Assembly (NCBI RefSeq): GCF_026626885.1
Contig: NZ_JAPNOA010000059.1
Span: 327-64,326, forward strand
DNA: 64,000 nt
Direction of reading: 5' to 3'
DNA from: Parathalassolituus penaei
Lineage (GTDB): Bacteria; Pseudomonadota; Gammaproteobacteria; Pseudomonadales; Oceanobacteraceae
The translations under genes and the position numbers were made by a program. The notes under the pieces are model-generated. The model ran no database searches. It was given only the letters and a program-made list of their open reading frames with translations, and was not told the DNA's origin. Each line of letters starts with the position of its first letter. Position 1 is the stretch's first letter. This document shows positions 46,089-56,400 of this stretch, one piece after another.

Positions 46089-47968
46089 ACGGTGGAATCT
46101 TCCACAACCTCTTCGTCAAATTCTTCTTCGGCCGATTCCACTGGCATCACCTGAGACAGATACACACGTTCCCTCAGTCTGTCTTTCAATGCCTTACGGC
46201 GAATCTCGTAAAACTGCGGAAATGCCTCAAACGACATATCCACACCGGCGACCAACAGCGTTTCGGCCGACAAATGAATGTCTGGCCGGGCCAGCCAATC
46301 AGCCAACGGCTGATCATTTTTGCTGATGTTCTGGGAATGATTCAGCAGATGCAAATTGGCAACGCTATTCCAATGGCGATCAGACAGGTAAAAGCTCATT
46401 AACTGATCATCCTGCTTCAGACGATCGTCCTGCTTGAGCTTTTTCTTGTCGAATGCGCTCTTCGGATGCAGGTGGTCAATATGGAAAACCTCGGTTGGAT
46501 TCATCTCAGGGAACAGCAAATGCAAGAGTGCCCGGCAACGAACATCGCCGTACTGGATATTCATCATGCTATCCAGATACTCCTCATCAAAACGCAGGTC
46601 CTTGTTGGTACCTCGGAAACGATCAACGATAGCCTCCAGAGGAAATGCGTCTCCCCCCAGGTTTTTCTCTAGCACTGTACGCATAGCACTCAGGATAGTA
46701 TCTGCTTGCCCACCAAACACCCCTTTCAACAGCACCATATACAACCACTGGCTGATTTTGGCTCGTTGACCCGAGTGCTTCGCCAGATTGTTGATGGATT
46801 TGTACAACGGAGCCTCAGATACCTGCTTGTTGTACAGGTAGAAACAAATCGGAATCACAGCATTTTTGGAAGTCAGCGACTGCGAATTAATGCCCAAACG
46901 CCGCACCAGCTTTAAAGACTCAACAATACAAGCCTTGATAGCATCCCATTGCTGCTGGATTTCAGCCACTTGCTCGGAATGGAAATTTTTAACCTTGAAG
47001 CGCACATCCGAACCAGTCAGCATCAGGCAAACTTTCAGAATCCAGTCGCGCTCCATGTAGAAGCCCATCTCATTATCCTGATGAATCTGTTTGGTCAGCT
47101 CATCCAGTTCCTCTCGGAAATCACCATCCCAATGAGCAATCGCGATCGACATCAACAAGTCCGAGAAGTCCAGTTTGGTACCACCACTATTGGTGCGAAT
47201 AAACACATCCAGCACGTGATCAATTTCCTGCTCAGTTTCATTGAAATAATGAATCAGATCCTGAGTCCGGATCACCTCATACAGCTTGAGCAGGGTTTCA
47301 CAAGCGAAAACATTACCGATCAAACCATGTTCCATCAGGTAAGGCTGAACTACCTGCAACAACACCTCTGTGCTGCTGCTCTTGGCCGGAAACTTCAGTA
47401 CCTCATGCAAACAAAACCAATGACGTTTTGAATCCTGGCTCGCTATCGACTTGTTGTACTGCTCATCCGTCAAAAACCGGAAGTCATACTTCATCAGTGA
47501 CTCATCACCTTCCGGGTCGATCGCCTGACTCAAATCCAGATACAACTTGCGGGGAGGCAAGACGTTTTTGTCTTGTGACGACGGCCAATGCTTGCGTGGC
47601 TGCTTATAGGCATAAGTACCGCACAGGCCGATGTATAAGGACGTTAATCGCTGCTGACCATCGATAATAGCTTTAAAGTTCTTGAAGCTGGCGCTGGTTT
47701 TAACAACCGGGTTTTCTTCATTAAAACGCTGACAGTAGGAATTCAAGAAGGCATAGAACTTGTAGTCGTTCTTCAGGTTATCCTCCTTCACTTCCCACAT
47801 CATGAAGCTATTGATCGGGTAACCACGCATGATGGAGTCAAACAGCACACAAATCTGGTGGCTGCTCCAGACAAACTTGCGCTGAATCGCAGGCAACAGA
47901 TAGTCACGATCGTTAATAGCCGCGATCGCATCCTTGATGGTAATAGCTTTTTCATATTTGCCTGCCAT
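46085..47968 (-). CDS. DUF262/HNH protein, GmrSD/BrxU-like, embedded in BREX
   Basis: From ATG 47968 (AGGAG eight bases upstream) the product is 627 aa. RDYLLPAIQRKFVWS and DGQQRLTSLY (103-112) are the DUF262 nucleotide-hydrolysis signature, and FIRTNSGGTKLDFSDL follows. Near 496-506 HIDHLHPKSAF, then NSVANLHLLNHSQNISKN, forms a His-Asn HNH-type nuclease motif, as in DUF1524. This combination is that of GmrSD-type modification-dependent nucleases. BrxU, a related protein, is known in some BREX islands. Its stop overlaps the pglZ start (ATGA), tying it to BREX. It may restrict modified phage DNA that BREX misses. A short local repeat KLKQDDRLKQDDQL is present near 510. Confidence 0.85.
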   Translation of the reverse strand: MAGKYEKAITIKDAIAAINDRDYLLPAIQRKFVWSSHQICVLFDSIMRGYPINSFMMWEVKEDNLKNDYKFYAFLNSYCQRFNEENPVVKTSASFKNFKAIIDGQQRLTSLYIGLCGTYAYKQPRKHWPSSQDKNVLPPRKLYLDLSQAIDPEGDESLMKYDFRFLTDEQYNKSIASQDSKRHWFCLHEVLKFPAKSSSTEVLLQVVQPYLMEHGLIGNVFACETLLKLYEVIRTQDLIHYFNETEQEIDHVLDVFIRTNSGGTKLDFSDLLMSIAIAHWDGDFREELDELTKQIHQDNEMGFYMERDWILKVCLMLTGSDVRFKVKNFHSEQVAEIQQQWDAIKACIVESLKLVRRLGINSQSLTSKNAVIPICFYLYNKQVSEAPLYKSINNLAKHSGQRAKISQWLYMVLLKGVFGGQADTILSAMRTVLEKNLGGDAFPLEAIVDRFRGTNKDLRFDEEYLDSMMNIQYGDVRCRALLHLLFPEMNPTEVFHIDHLHPKSAFDKKKLKQDDRLKQDDQLMSFYLSDRHWNSVANLHLLNHSQNISKNDQPLADWLARPDIHLSAETLLVAGVDMSFEAFPQFYEIRRKALKDRLRERVYLSQVMPVESAEEEFDEEVVEDSTV

Positions 47969-48301
47969 GGCAGCACTCCTTTTAAAAGTCAGATGTGGAT
48001 AGCACACTCTTTAAATTCGATGGCAACTCCGCTATCAGCAAGCCACCTATGGAAGGCCATGCTTATCGCCCAATCAGATAAAGCAAGAATCGTAAGTTGC
48101 CAACATGCAGAGCAATCCAGAAGTCTGTCATCAACGCCCGGATCAGGAATAGCAAGCATCACAGCCACTGGTACAAACGAGTTGTCGTCGAAGGCTCGGG
48201 AAGGCGAAAGCCAGACCCGCAGCCCTCCTGTTTAGCTGATTCCGCCATGTTGTGATCGGCGGCTTGTGCATCATGGACATTCAACAGGCCGCCACACTGA
48301 A
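47969..48301. other. Intergenic gap inside the BREX operon (pglX to DUF262)
   Basis: About 330 nt with no supported gene, the largest break within the otherwise tightly packed leftward operon. The position suggests an independent promoter for the DUF262-pglZ-brxL half. A weak hairpin with CCGCC and GGCGG arms lies near 48244-48264. No terminator with a T-run was found. Confidence 0.4.
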
Positions 48302-51300
48302 TCAGTCTGCCGTCGAATCAAGCCCTACAATTTTTTTCAATGCCGCACCAAACTTCGGATAGTTCTGCTTCACGCCGTCGTCCAGATCGATCTCGATTTT
48401 CTCGCCAGCCAGCGGGTACAACACGTCGTGTTCATACTCATCCAGCTCGTCGAGGATCTTTTTGATCTGGGTGATGCGCTTCAGCGCCTTGGCTTTATTG
48501 GCCTTGGTTTCCGAAGTACTGATGCTGACTGCATCCTGGCGGTTTTTCTCGTTAACCAGCTTATCGCGGAACGGGCGCAGGTAGTTGTTCAGCACCACAC
48601 TGACGGTATCTTGGCGGTAGCGGTGCATATAAATCAGCGCGTTAAACGAGCCTTTCGGCGATGAAAACAGCCAGTAAATCGGGCGTTTTTTATAGCGTTT
48701 CACATGGTCGTTGTAGAAATCCTTGAGGAAGTACTTGCGTACATCCATCCCCAGCGCCGCTTCCACAAACGCCAGATTGGTTTCGAACTGAGCTTCTCCA
48801 AAAGTGACTTTCAGGAAAGAGCGGAAACGCGCAACGATGTCGTCGTTAAAATAGCCATCATCCAGAATCGGAATCACATTATCGTCATCCGCTGGGAAGC
48901 TCGGGTTCGGCACCTGCTTCAGGTAGTCATCAAGTGTCTCGCCCTGATTGGCCAAAATCAGCCCTGGCTTGTTCAGGCTGTAACGACCCAACATACAACC
49001 CACCGCATACGAGATCAGCTCCTTCACGGAATCCGCCAGCAAGACCGCTTCCAACTCGTCATCGGTCTTGTCACCGCCGTAGCGGTAATGCGGGTTACAG
49101 GTCAGGGTGATTTCCTTTAACGGCACCTCTGGCGTCAGCTCATCCTGCAGGCCATAGGCTTCGATAAAGATACGATTGTTCTCTTCTTCCAGACGTTGCA
49201 TTTCCAGCGTTTGAGTTCGCCAGTGTTCACGCAGCTGCTGATAGGTGGCTTCCAGAGTGGGCTGACGGTAGTCGGATTGCAGTAATGGCAGGGAGGTAAA
49301 ATCCCAGGAGGTTTCGTAGGCGTTCCAGTCTTGCATGGAAAAACTTATAGCAGACGCCCCATACGACTCAGGGATTCTATTAAGAAGTTCCTTAGATACG
49401 GGTAAAGAAGATATATTTCCTACTTGAAAATTTAGTGTTGGATTTAATAATTCCAAGAATTTCCAGGCCACTTTACTCGCAAGGAATGCTGTCAGCTTTA
49501 CTGTTAATTCCTCTGGAGGAAAAGCCGTAGAACCAGCAACGTCAAAGACAGATCCAGAAGGAGCAAACCGAGCACCAAAATTAGAAGAACTGATAAATGT
49601 CCAAGTAACCCCCTGTTTAAAATAAAACCCTGTATTTTGTGCTCTAGATTTTACTTTACCCGTTTCATCTGAAAAGTTTCGTATCTCGAATCCGTCATTC
49701 TCCCACAATACTACATATTCAAAATTACCATTCCACTTTCTAAAATCACCACCCTTATTGTACGGATACCACTTACAAGAATCGTCCATAGTTTCCGAAG
49801 AAGATTTAATACCAACTCCAAAACTTTTAAATGAAACCTCACCCCAAAGACGTATAAATCGATCATTATCAGCAGTTGCAAGTCCCTGTTTAACCGGCAC
49901 CCACTCGCCTAAAGATGTATTTTTTAAAAATGCTTCACGCATGGACTTTGTAGCCCAATAAGCAATTGGCGAGCCTGGAATATTTCTCAACTCAGATGCC
50001 GACACAGTATATCGCCAAGAAACATCTATATTTCTAATCGCTTCCAGTGCTTTTACTGATTGCTGATTTGATCCATAAAAATCATTCAAATCAATAAAAA
50101 CACCGGGAAAATCCTCATCTCTTTTAACAAAAATGGTAAAAGCACAAAGAGGAACATATGCCGAATCAAAAAAGGCGTGATATTCTGGACGAATCAAACT
50201 GGTAAGAGTGTATTCAGAAAGTAAAAAATCACGCATTTCAGAGTAAGAATACAAAAACATCCATGTAAATGGACACATAAAACCAGCAAACCCCCCCGAG
50301 CATATAGACTTCAATATTCTTTCTACAAACATAGAATACAAATCAGTCTTTGTGGCTGGATAATACTCCTTTGCCCACCCCCCTAATAGGCTATTCATTC
50401 CTCGATGCCCCATATATGGCGGATTCGCCACCACCACATGGTATTTGGAGCTTAGGTAATCCGCTTGTTTCAGCGCCTGCAAAGCACGATTATGGGTATC
50501 GGCCAGGAATAATTGCCCGGCTACATCTTTGGCTTCGAAAGTGCGCAGTACTTCGCTGACATCGTTCAGGTGTGGGCGAATCAGCGAGCCAAAGTTATCG
50601 GCTTCTTCAAACTGTTTCAGGGTGATGCGCAAGTCAGCGGTAAATAGATCACGGCCGACAAAGTCGGTGTACTCATCCAGTTCGTCGTCGCTGAAATGGA
50701 TATTTTCCAGTACGCAGATATTGGGCTTGATGCCCTTGTTAAAGAAGCGCCGCTGTTTACTCCCTTTAAAAGACTGCGCGGCCTTCATGGTTAAGGCAAA
50801 AGCCGCCAGCTCCCCTGCTCGTTCGTCAATTTCGATGCCGTACAGGTTATGGGTGAGGATTTGTTCCGGAATCTCGCTGCTGTCGTAACCGGCTTCTTCA
50901 TAGATGGCGTACAACAAATCAAAGGCGTAGGTCAGCATATGGCCAGAGCCACAGGCCGGGTCGCAGATTTTGATTTCTTCCGGGCTGCTGATCTTAAGAT
51001 AGTCGGTTTCCAACTCGACCGGCGCGATGTAGTAATCCATCTGTTCGGCCAGCTTGGAACCTGGGTTGTTCAGCAGCCAGAGTCGACCCAGGGAGTTTTC
51101 CACCAGGTAACGCACAATCCAGTGCGGGGTAAACAACTGGGTCGCCGCCGGGATATTGTCCGGTGAGATTTTTGTGTTTTTCTTCAGGTCCGCAAAGACC
51201 TGATCTTTCTTTTCAGAGATATAGAACTGGTACAGCCAGCCAATCACTTCGACGCTTTCACAGGCGTCTGGTGTCATGGCTTCGCGAATGTAAGCAAGAA

Positions 51301-51847
51301 TGGAATTACCTGATAGCAGGTCATCCGGCATCAGCAGTTCGGTGTAGTCTTCGATGCGTTCAAACAGAAACGGCATGGCCGTGTGCAAGCTGTTACAGGC
51401 CGCCACCACTAACAGTCGATAGGCTTCCCCCTGGCCATCCGGGCTTGGGATGCTGCCATTCAGCAAACCGTGAATTTTCTTCGCGGTGGCGTCCGACACC
51501 ATGCCGTCATCAATCACACCACTTTTGGCTTCTGCCAATAGCTCTGGCTGGAACTGGCTTGTGTCAGCCGGTGATACCACATTGATGCGGTTGTAGCGGT
51601 TAACGTCCATAAAACGCAGCGCACAGAAGCGGTTAAACCAGGTGTACGCCACCCGATCGATCACTTGCGGCTTGCCGCTGTCGGCAATGGCTTTTTCCAA
51701 CGCAGCGACCGAAGTCGGTGATTCACGACGTGCCGGGCTGTCTTTTGCCAACACCAGTGTCAGCTTGGCTGCCACTTGTTCCAGCAGGGTACGGCGGGCG
51801 TATTGGGCAAATTTCTTCAGTTTGGACGTTTCGAGTTTATCGCTCAT
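48302..51847 (-). CDS. pglX: BREX-1 adenine-specific DNA methyltransferase PglX
   Basis: A 1181-aa N6-adenine methyltransferase that marks host DNA at a non-palindromic site and enables self/non-self discrimination. FTPHWIVRYLVENSLGRLW precedes motif I DPACGSGHMLTYAFDLL starting at D296 (SAM binding). The catalytic motif IV is NPPYMGHRG at 475-483. The C-terminal part (~640-1000) with repeated short blocks acts as target-recognition domain. It begins 8 nt after the nuclease gene stop. From about 50450 leftward to 49350 (the TRD) the DNA is visibly more A/T-rich than the rest of the gene, as expected for a domain exchanged between systems. Confidence 0.95.
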   Translation of the reverse strand: MSDKLETSKLKKFAQYARRTLLEQVAAKLTLVLAKDSPARRESPTSVAALEKAIADSGKPQVIDRVAYTWFNRFCALRFMDVNRYNRINVVSPADTSQFQPELLAEAKSGVIDDGMVSDATAKKIHGLLNGSIPSPDGQGEAYRLLVVAACNSLHTAMPFLFERIEDYTELLMPDDLLSGNSILAYIREAMTPDACESVEVIGWLYQFYISEKKDQVFADLKKNTKISPDNIPAATQLFTPHWIVRYLVENSLGRLWLLNNPGSKLAEQMDYYIAPVELETDYLKISSPEEIKICDPACGSGHMLTYAFDLLYAIYEEAGYDSSEIPEQILTHNLYGIEIDERAGELAAFALTMKAAQSFKGSKQRRFFNKGIKPNICVLENIHFSDDELDEYTDFVGRDLFTADLRITLKQFEEADNFGSLIRPHLNDVSEVLRTFEAKDVAGQLFLADTHNRALQALKQADYLSSKYHVVVANPPYMGHRGMNSLLGGWAKEYYPATKTDLYSMFVERILKSICSGGFAGFMCPFTWMFLYSYSEMRDFLLSEYTLTSLIRPEYHAFFDSAYVPLCAFTIFVKRDEDFPGVFIDLNDFYGSNQQSVKALEAIRNIDVSWRYTVSASELRNIPGSPIAYWATKSMREAFLKNTSLGEWVPVKQGLATADNDRFIRLWGEVSFKSFGVGIKSSSETMDDSCKWYPYNKGGDFRKWNGNFEYVVLWENDGFEIRNFSDETGKVKSRAQNTGFYFKQGVTWTFISSSNFGARFAPSGSVFDVAGSTAFPPEELTVKLTAFLASKVAWKFLELLNPTLNFQVGNISSLPVSKELLNRIPESYGASAISFSMQDWNAYETSWDFTSLPLLQSDYRQPTLEATYQQLREHWRTQTLEMQRLEEENNRIFIEAYGLQDELTPEVPLKEITLTCNPHYRYGGDKTDDELEAVLLADSVKELISYAVGCMLGRYSLNKPGLILANQGETLDDYLKQVPNPSFPADDDNVIPILDDGYFNDDIVARFRSFLKVTFGEAQFETNLAFVEAALGMDVRKYFLKDFYNDHVKRYKKRPIYWLFSSPKGSFNALIYMHRYRQDTVSVVLNNYLRPFRDKLVNEKNRQDAVSISTSETKANKAKALKRITQIKKILDELDEYEHDVLYPLAGEKIEIDLDDGVKQNYPKFGAALKKIVGLDSTAD

Positions 51848-51855
51848 GAATTTTC

Positions 51856-52353
51856 TTACTCACTGTCACTGATTCGGCGTACGGAATCAGCGCCAAAAAT
51901 TTTTTTGTAGGTTGCCAGATTTACAATCAGGCACTTTTCCGCAAATGGCATCGTCCATTCTGAATGCTTCATTGGTAACGCCTTGTGTAAACGTTCTTGC
52001 TGAACCAATAACATTGCCGGGTCGAGTGTAGCCATGGAAAGCAGTACGACGTAATCAACGGGCTTGCCTAACTTGCGACTGAGTGCGCGGAACCACAGAC
52101 TATCCCGATACTTACTGGCTAAATCGGGGATCAAGTTGCCACTCAGCAATTTCTGCTTGAACTTATCCGGGCTCGCCGCGCCAGGAACGTCCGGATCTTT
52201 GATTTCCAGAAATACCCACCGATCCTCGAACTCAGCAATCAAGTCCACACGCTTCATCGCATGATTGCCATGAAACGTATCGTCGTCGTAGCAAAAGGCG
52301 CTGATAGCATTACTAAAATCGAATTCCAGATCTCCTTCCCTGAGAATGGTCAT
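51856..52353 (-). CDS. Predicted PD-(D/E)XK-type nuclease, partner of AAA ATPase
   Basis: A 165-aa protein using ATG 52353, which overlaps the ATPase stop as TGATG (a TTG three bases upstream is possible). The only clear motif is D37-X12-E50-X-K52 in KRVDLIAEFEDRWVFLEIKD, the sequence form of a PD-(D/E)XK nuclease core strand pair. The rest has a YRDSLWFRALSRKL helix typical of such cores. It is too short for a DNA-binding domain, so the ATPase may supply target control. Context (BREX operon, coupled ATPase) favours a defence effector. The nuclease call is inference from one motif. An inactive or regulatory variant cannot be excluded. Confidence 0.6.
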   Translation of the reverse strand: MTILREGDLEFDFSNAISAFCYDDDTFHGNHAMKRVDLIAEFEDRWVFLEIKDPDVPGAASPDKFKQKLLSGNLIPDLASKYRDSLWFRALSRKLGKPVDYVVLLSMATLDPAMLLVQQERLHKALPMKHSEWTMPFAEKCLIVNLATYKKIFGADSVRRISDSE

Positions 52354-53459
52354 CAACTGCCTCCAAGGGATCGCTGGATTTCTGCGTCGTACAACTCACT
52401 GAAGGTGTTGGAAATCGCATTGGTTGAGAGGTATTTGTAATCGTCGGCCACTTCGATCGAGATCTTGCCATCCTCATCACGGGAAAGACCGTGATAACGA
52501 ATATGATCGCCCTTGCCGGAATCAATCAGCAGATCAAACCACTTCAGTAGCACATAGTCGTGAGTCGCCACCACGATTTGCTGGCCGTTACGGGCAAACT
52601 GTAACAAGGTCTCGACCACCAGCTTCATCAGTTTGGGGTTCAGGTTGGCTTCGGGTTCGTCCCACAGCAATACACCACCGGAGCCAGGAACCAACTCATG
52701 ATTAGCCAACAGGAGCTGCAAGTTTCCTAACTTACGAAGACCTTCTGCCGTCATATCCATGGAATCAGAACGGCGCTTTCGAAACGTCATTTGATCAAAA
52801 TTGGGGCTGGATTCGTCTTTGACTCTTTCATACTCGCCGGAATTAAAGCGAATAATCAGGTTTTCTCCGGGAAACATAACTTCAAACTTGCCTCCGAGGA
52901 CTTCGACCAGTTTGAGGTACACATCAGCAAAGCGTGGGTCGTCATCTATTTTCTCACCCGGCTTGCTCGCTGCCTTCACCAGTAGCTTGCTGATCAGATC
53001 CAGATAGGTTTGGTCAAACAAACCATGATTTTGAACATCGGTTAGCTTGCTGGCAGACATTCCTTTCAGAAAAGAAAGAACTTCCTTGGCAGGCAAGAAA
53101 GTTGGCTTGGCAGCAGGCGGATTGCTCATAAAGCGATCTTGAACCAGTTGCCTAGAGTTAGCAGAGAAGGAAATGTCCATTGCCTGCCCAGTAGCCAACT
53201 CACAATGAACTTCAGCCTTGGCTTTCCCGTCGTTACCGACAAGCTCTTTAAGGGACAGCGGGGACGGCCTGAACGTATGCAGAAGATCTTCTGCACCAGG
53301 AGTTTGGGATGCCAGAGCTTTATTGCAAAAGTACAGCGCCTTTAGCAACTGGGTTTTACCGGTACCGTTTTCACCAATAATCACATTGATTTTCGGCGAG
53401 AGCTTCAGCTCCAAATCATCAAACGCGGTGAAGTTTTTAAGGTGAAGTTTTTCAATCAT
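52353..53459 (-). CDS. AAA15/AAA_21-type ATPase embedded in BREX
   Basis: A 368-aa ABC/SMC-like ATPase. Walker A is GENGTGKT at 29-36 after LHLKNFTAFDDLELKLSPK. A TAEGLRKLGNLQLL helix stands where the signature motif lies. Walker B is VLLWDEPEANLNP with D267-E268, followed by the H-loop VATHDYVLLKWF. This is the architecture shared by PARIS AriA, OLD-like and Gabija-like sensor ATPases. Its start overlaps the brxC stop (ATGA), and its stop overlaps the nuclease start (TGATG), so three genes are coupled. It may sense phage or BREX inhibitors and license the small nuclease. Confidence 0.85.
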   Translation of the reverse strand: MIEKLHLKNFTAFDDLELKLSPKINVIIGENGTGKTQLLKALYFCNKALASQTPGAEDLLHTFRPSPLSLKELVGNDGKAKAEVHCELATGQAMDISFSANSRQLVQDRFMSNPPAAKPTFLPAKEVLSFLKGMSASKLTDVQNHGLFDQTYLDLISKLLVKAASKPGEKIDDDPRFADVYLKLVEVLGGKFEVMFPGENLIIRFNSGEYERVKDESSPNFDQMTFRKRRSDSMDMTAEGLRKLGNLQLLLANHELVPGSGGVLLWDEPEANLNPKLMKLVVETLLQFARNGQQIVVATHDYVLLKWFDLLIDSGKGDHIRYHGLSRDEDGKISIEVADDYKYLSTNAISNTFSELYDAEIQRSLGGS

Positions 53460-56400
53460 ACACGCACCTTCTTGCCGGATTTAAGGGTGCTGTTCAGTGC
53501 TTCTCGCAGCGTTTCCAAATAACTTTCGACATCCTGTTCATTCTCGATCAAGGCTTTGGCGTAGCCGTGCTCCAGCGTTCGTATAGCGACAAACGATACT
53601 GTTGGTTGAGGTGTCACTTCATCTTCTTTGTCAGGAGTAACCGAACCGGTGAAGTTCTCTGAAATACCTGCTTTTTCAGTGGTAACGCTCAGGGCAGCTG
53701 TTTGGCTGGTCGCTGCTTTTTTTTGCTGATTCAGTGCTTCCGCCATCTGATTGATTCGACTGAGCAGACGTTCGTAACCGTCGTCTTCGAAGCGACGCAA
53801 ACGGTCATTGATCACAGCAATCAGCTGTTGCTGCTGAATATCATTTTTCAGTTTGCCGAACGGTTCCAGTAACTCTTGCTGGCGTACATCAGGTAACGAC
53901 AAGAAGCTTTCCATCGTCTCAAGGCGGGACTGCATGGTGTCTAAGGTTTGGCAGGCACTGGCACGCGCAGCAGAGATTTGCGCATCGACCAATACATGCA
54001 CCTGATCAATCCGCTGCTTGATTTGCTGTATACGATTGCCTTTGAAGCATTTGGCGTCATCCAGAGCATGACGAATCTGGCGTATGTCTTCCGCTGCTTC
54101 ATCAACGTAGCTGAAGTTTTCTTTATGAGTGCTCAGCAGTTTACGAGCATCGTCGTAGATTCCTCTTTGGGCTCCATTCATAAATTGCAGAATGGGGTCG
54201 ATGAGGTCTTCTTTCAGATCGAGAAGTTTGTCTTCTTCACGTTTGAGGTCAATCAGGAACCAGCTATAGGGCTTTTTACTGATATTACCTAGCAGATCGA
54301 TCACCGGGTTAAGCGCTTGCAGGAACGGATACTGGTTTGCAAGCGCTACCAGTGGCTTCAGTTGATCGTTTACCTGATCGATAAACCGCTGCGCGATTTC
54401 GGTACCCAGGGCTTTTGGCTCGCTGCTGGCCGCAGGCTGGTTGAAGTAATCGCTGTAAAAATCCTTCAGGCCTCGCACTTGAGCAGGAGTAAATTCCTGC
54501 TGAGGCTCCAGTAGCGTGTTGCCGTGACTTTGGGTATTACGCAGTACTCGTTCGAGATCATGGTCTTCTACAGTATTGCTATTTACCTTGGCCTCGACCT
54601 TGTTTCTCACCAGCAAATTAGCCAATACGCAAAGGATCGCCGGGTAGTTCCAGCCGTAGGGCTTGCGCTCGAAACGCTCAACCAACGACTTCAGGCTGGT
54701 ACGAATACCCGTTCGGCTGTTACTGCTAATGAACGACAACACCTCGGTTTCGGACTCTGCCATTTGGGTGGCATCACCGCCCAGCAGTGTTCCGCCCTGG
54801 TTACTGAGGATGTCTTTGATCATATCCTCGGCAAACACCACACCTCGTAGCATCTTCAGGTTTGGATAGGCGCGAGTGACCAATTCCTGGAAGCCTTGAA
54901 CAATACGGCTTTGAGCATCAGTACTACTGATTTCCAGTTCACAGCCTGCAACCAGTATTTTTGCTTTACCGATCAGCTTGTTCAGGCTTTCTTCCAGCGT
55001 TTTGTAGCGTTCCTGATTTTGGTGACCTTTGTCTTGCAAGATGCGTTTGATTGATTCTTGCTGAGTCGAAGAGAAATTTAATTTGACGTACTTTTCAGTC
55101 TGTTTGTAGGTCGTCAGGTCGCGAATCAAACGGTCGTCAGATGGCAAACAAACAAACAACTGGTCAATGTTGTAGGTAGAGCTGGTAATCAGCATTTGCT
55201 GGTTATCTGAGTGCTCGTGGAATGGGCTGATGATATTTATCGCCAGCTCTTGCTCCCGACCAAACAGCTTGTCATCCAGCTTCTGCGAGTAGTTGTAATC
55301 GACTCCAGCTCCGGTACCGCCACTGACCCGGATCTTTCGTTGTTTGATAACCCGGTTAAACACCAGGTCGTGCAGCAAGGCTGCAACTTCGGTGCTTTCA
55401 ACTTCGGTGCTTTTGATTTCCTCTTCGACGTCTTTCTCATCATCAGTCAGGAATTCATACAAATCGCCATTACGTTGAATGTAGGTCTGTTGCTCCAACA
55501 GATTCAAAGCGTGCTCAATCTGTTCTCGCAATTCAGATAACGGCTGCTGAAAACTTCCCAGCATCAAGACACAAAGATTCCGGACGGTTGCCTTAAATTC
55601 ACGGACGTACTTAACCAGGAATAGCGCCTTGAGCACTTTGACTGCAAATGGGTCCTGCAAGTGCTGCTCAGCCTGAATGATCGCTCGCTGGATCTGGGAT
55701 TTCAGGGAGGTGCGAATCCCTTCAAACATCAAGTCAAAAGACGCCAGATCTCCCAGTTTGTGGTCGCTGATCTGCACCGCTACTTGCTGGAACACACCCA
55801 GCATCGAACGCTCACCCACCGAGCTGTGTCGACCTTCAAAAGCGTTGTGCAGCGACAGGTTATTGATCGCCGATTGGAACAAAGCAAACTGGTACGGAAT
55901 AAACGGATAGGTCTGAACAAAATGATCGCAGTCGCGGAAGTTTCGATAGCTGACCGAGTTATCTCCAAAATCAAACAGCGTCTTGAAGTTGTTGTGCTCT
56001 GCATCGTAAAGCACATTCAGCTGACTGGCTGCGCTATCAGTCTTGGTCAGCAAGCGACGCTGAATCACTTCGGCAACATCGGCGCTGGTAAGCTTCATTT
56101 TGGTTTTGAAGCGTGCCTGAATTTTTGAAAAGTCGTGGGATTGCTGTTTGTTCATTTCACCAATCACTGACTTCATTTCTTCCTGCGCAGTGACCAGCAC
56201 CCAGGCCTGACCATTACATTTGGTCGCCAGGGTTTCTGCCACCGTTTGCAGGTTGGTCATCAGCTTGGTGTTGTCGGCAATGTACTGCCCCACTTCGTCG
56301 ACAAAGAAATTCAGGCGGAAGCCTTTCGGCTGACGCTCAATATAGTCGGCGACTTGCTGACCAAAATCGTCAATCGAAAGTTTGTAGTGCTCTTTGTAGC

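Noticed and set aside
51856..53459. Canonical PARIS system
   Set aside because: The second gene is not a TOPRIM/DUF4435 protein and is much shorter than AriB; the ATPase alone does not make PARIS, so only an analogy is drawn.
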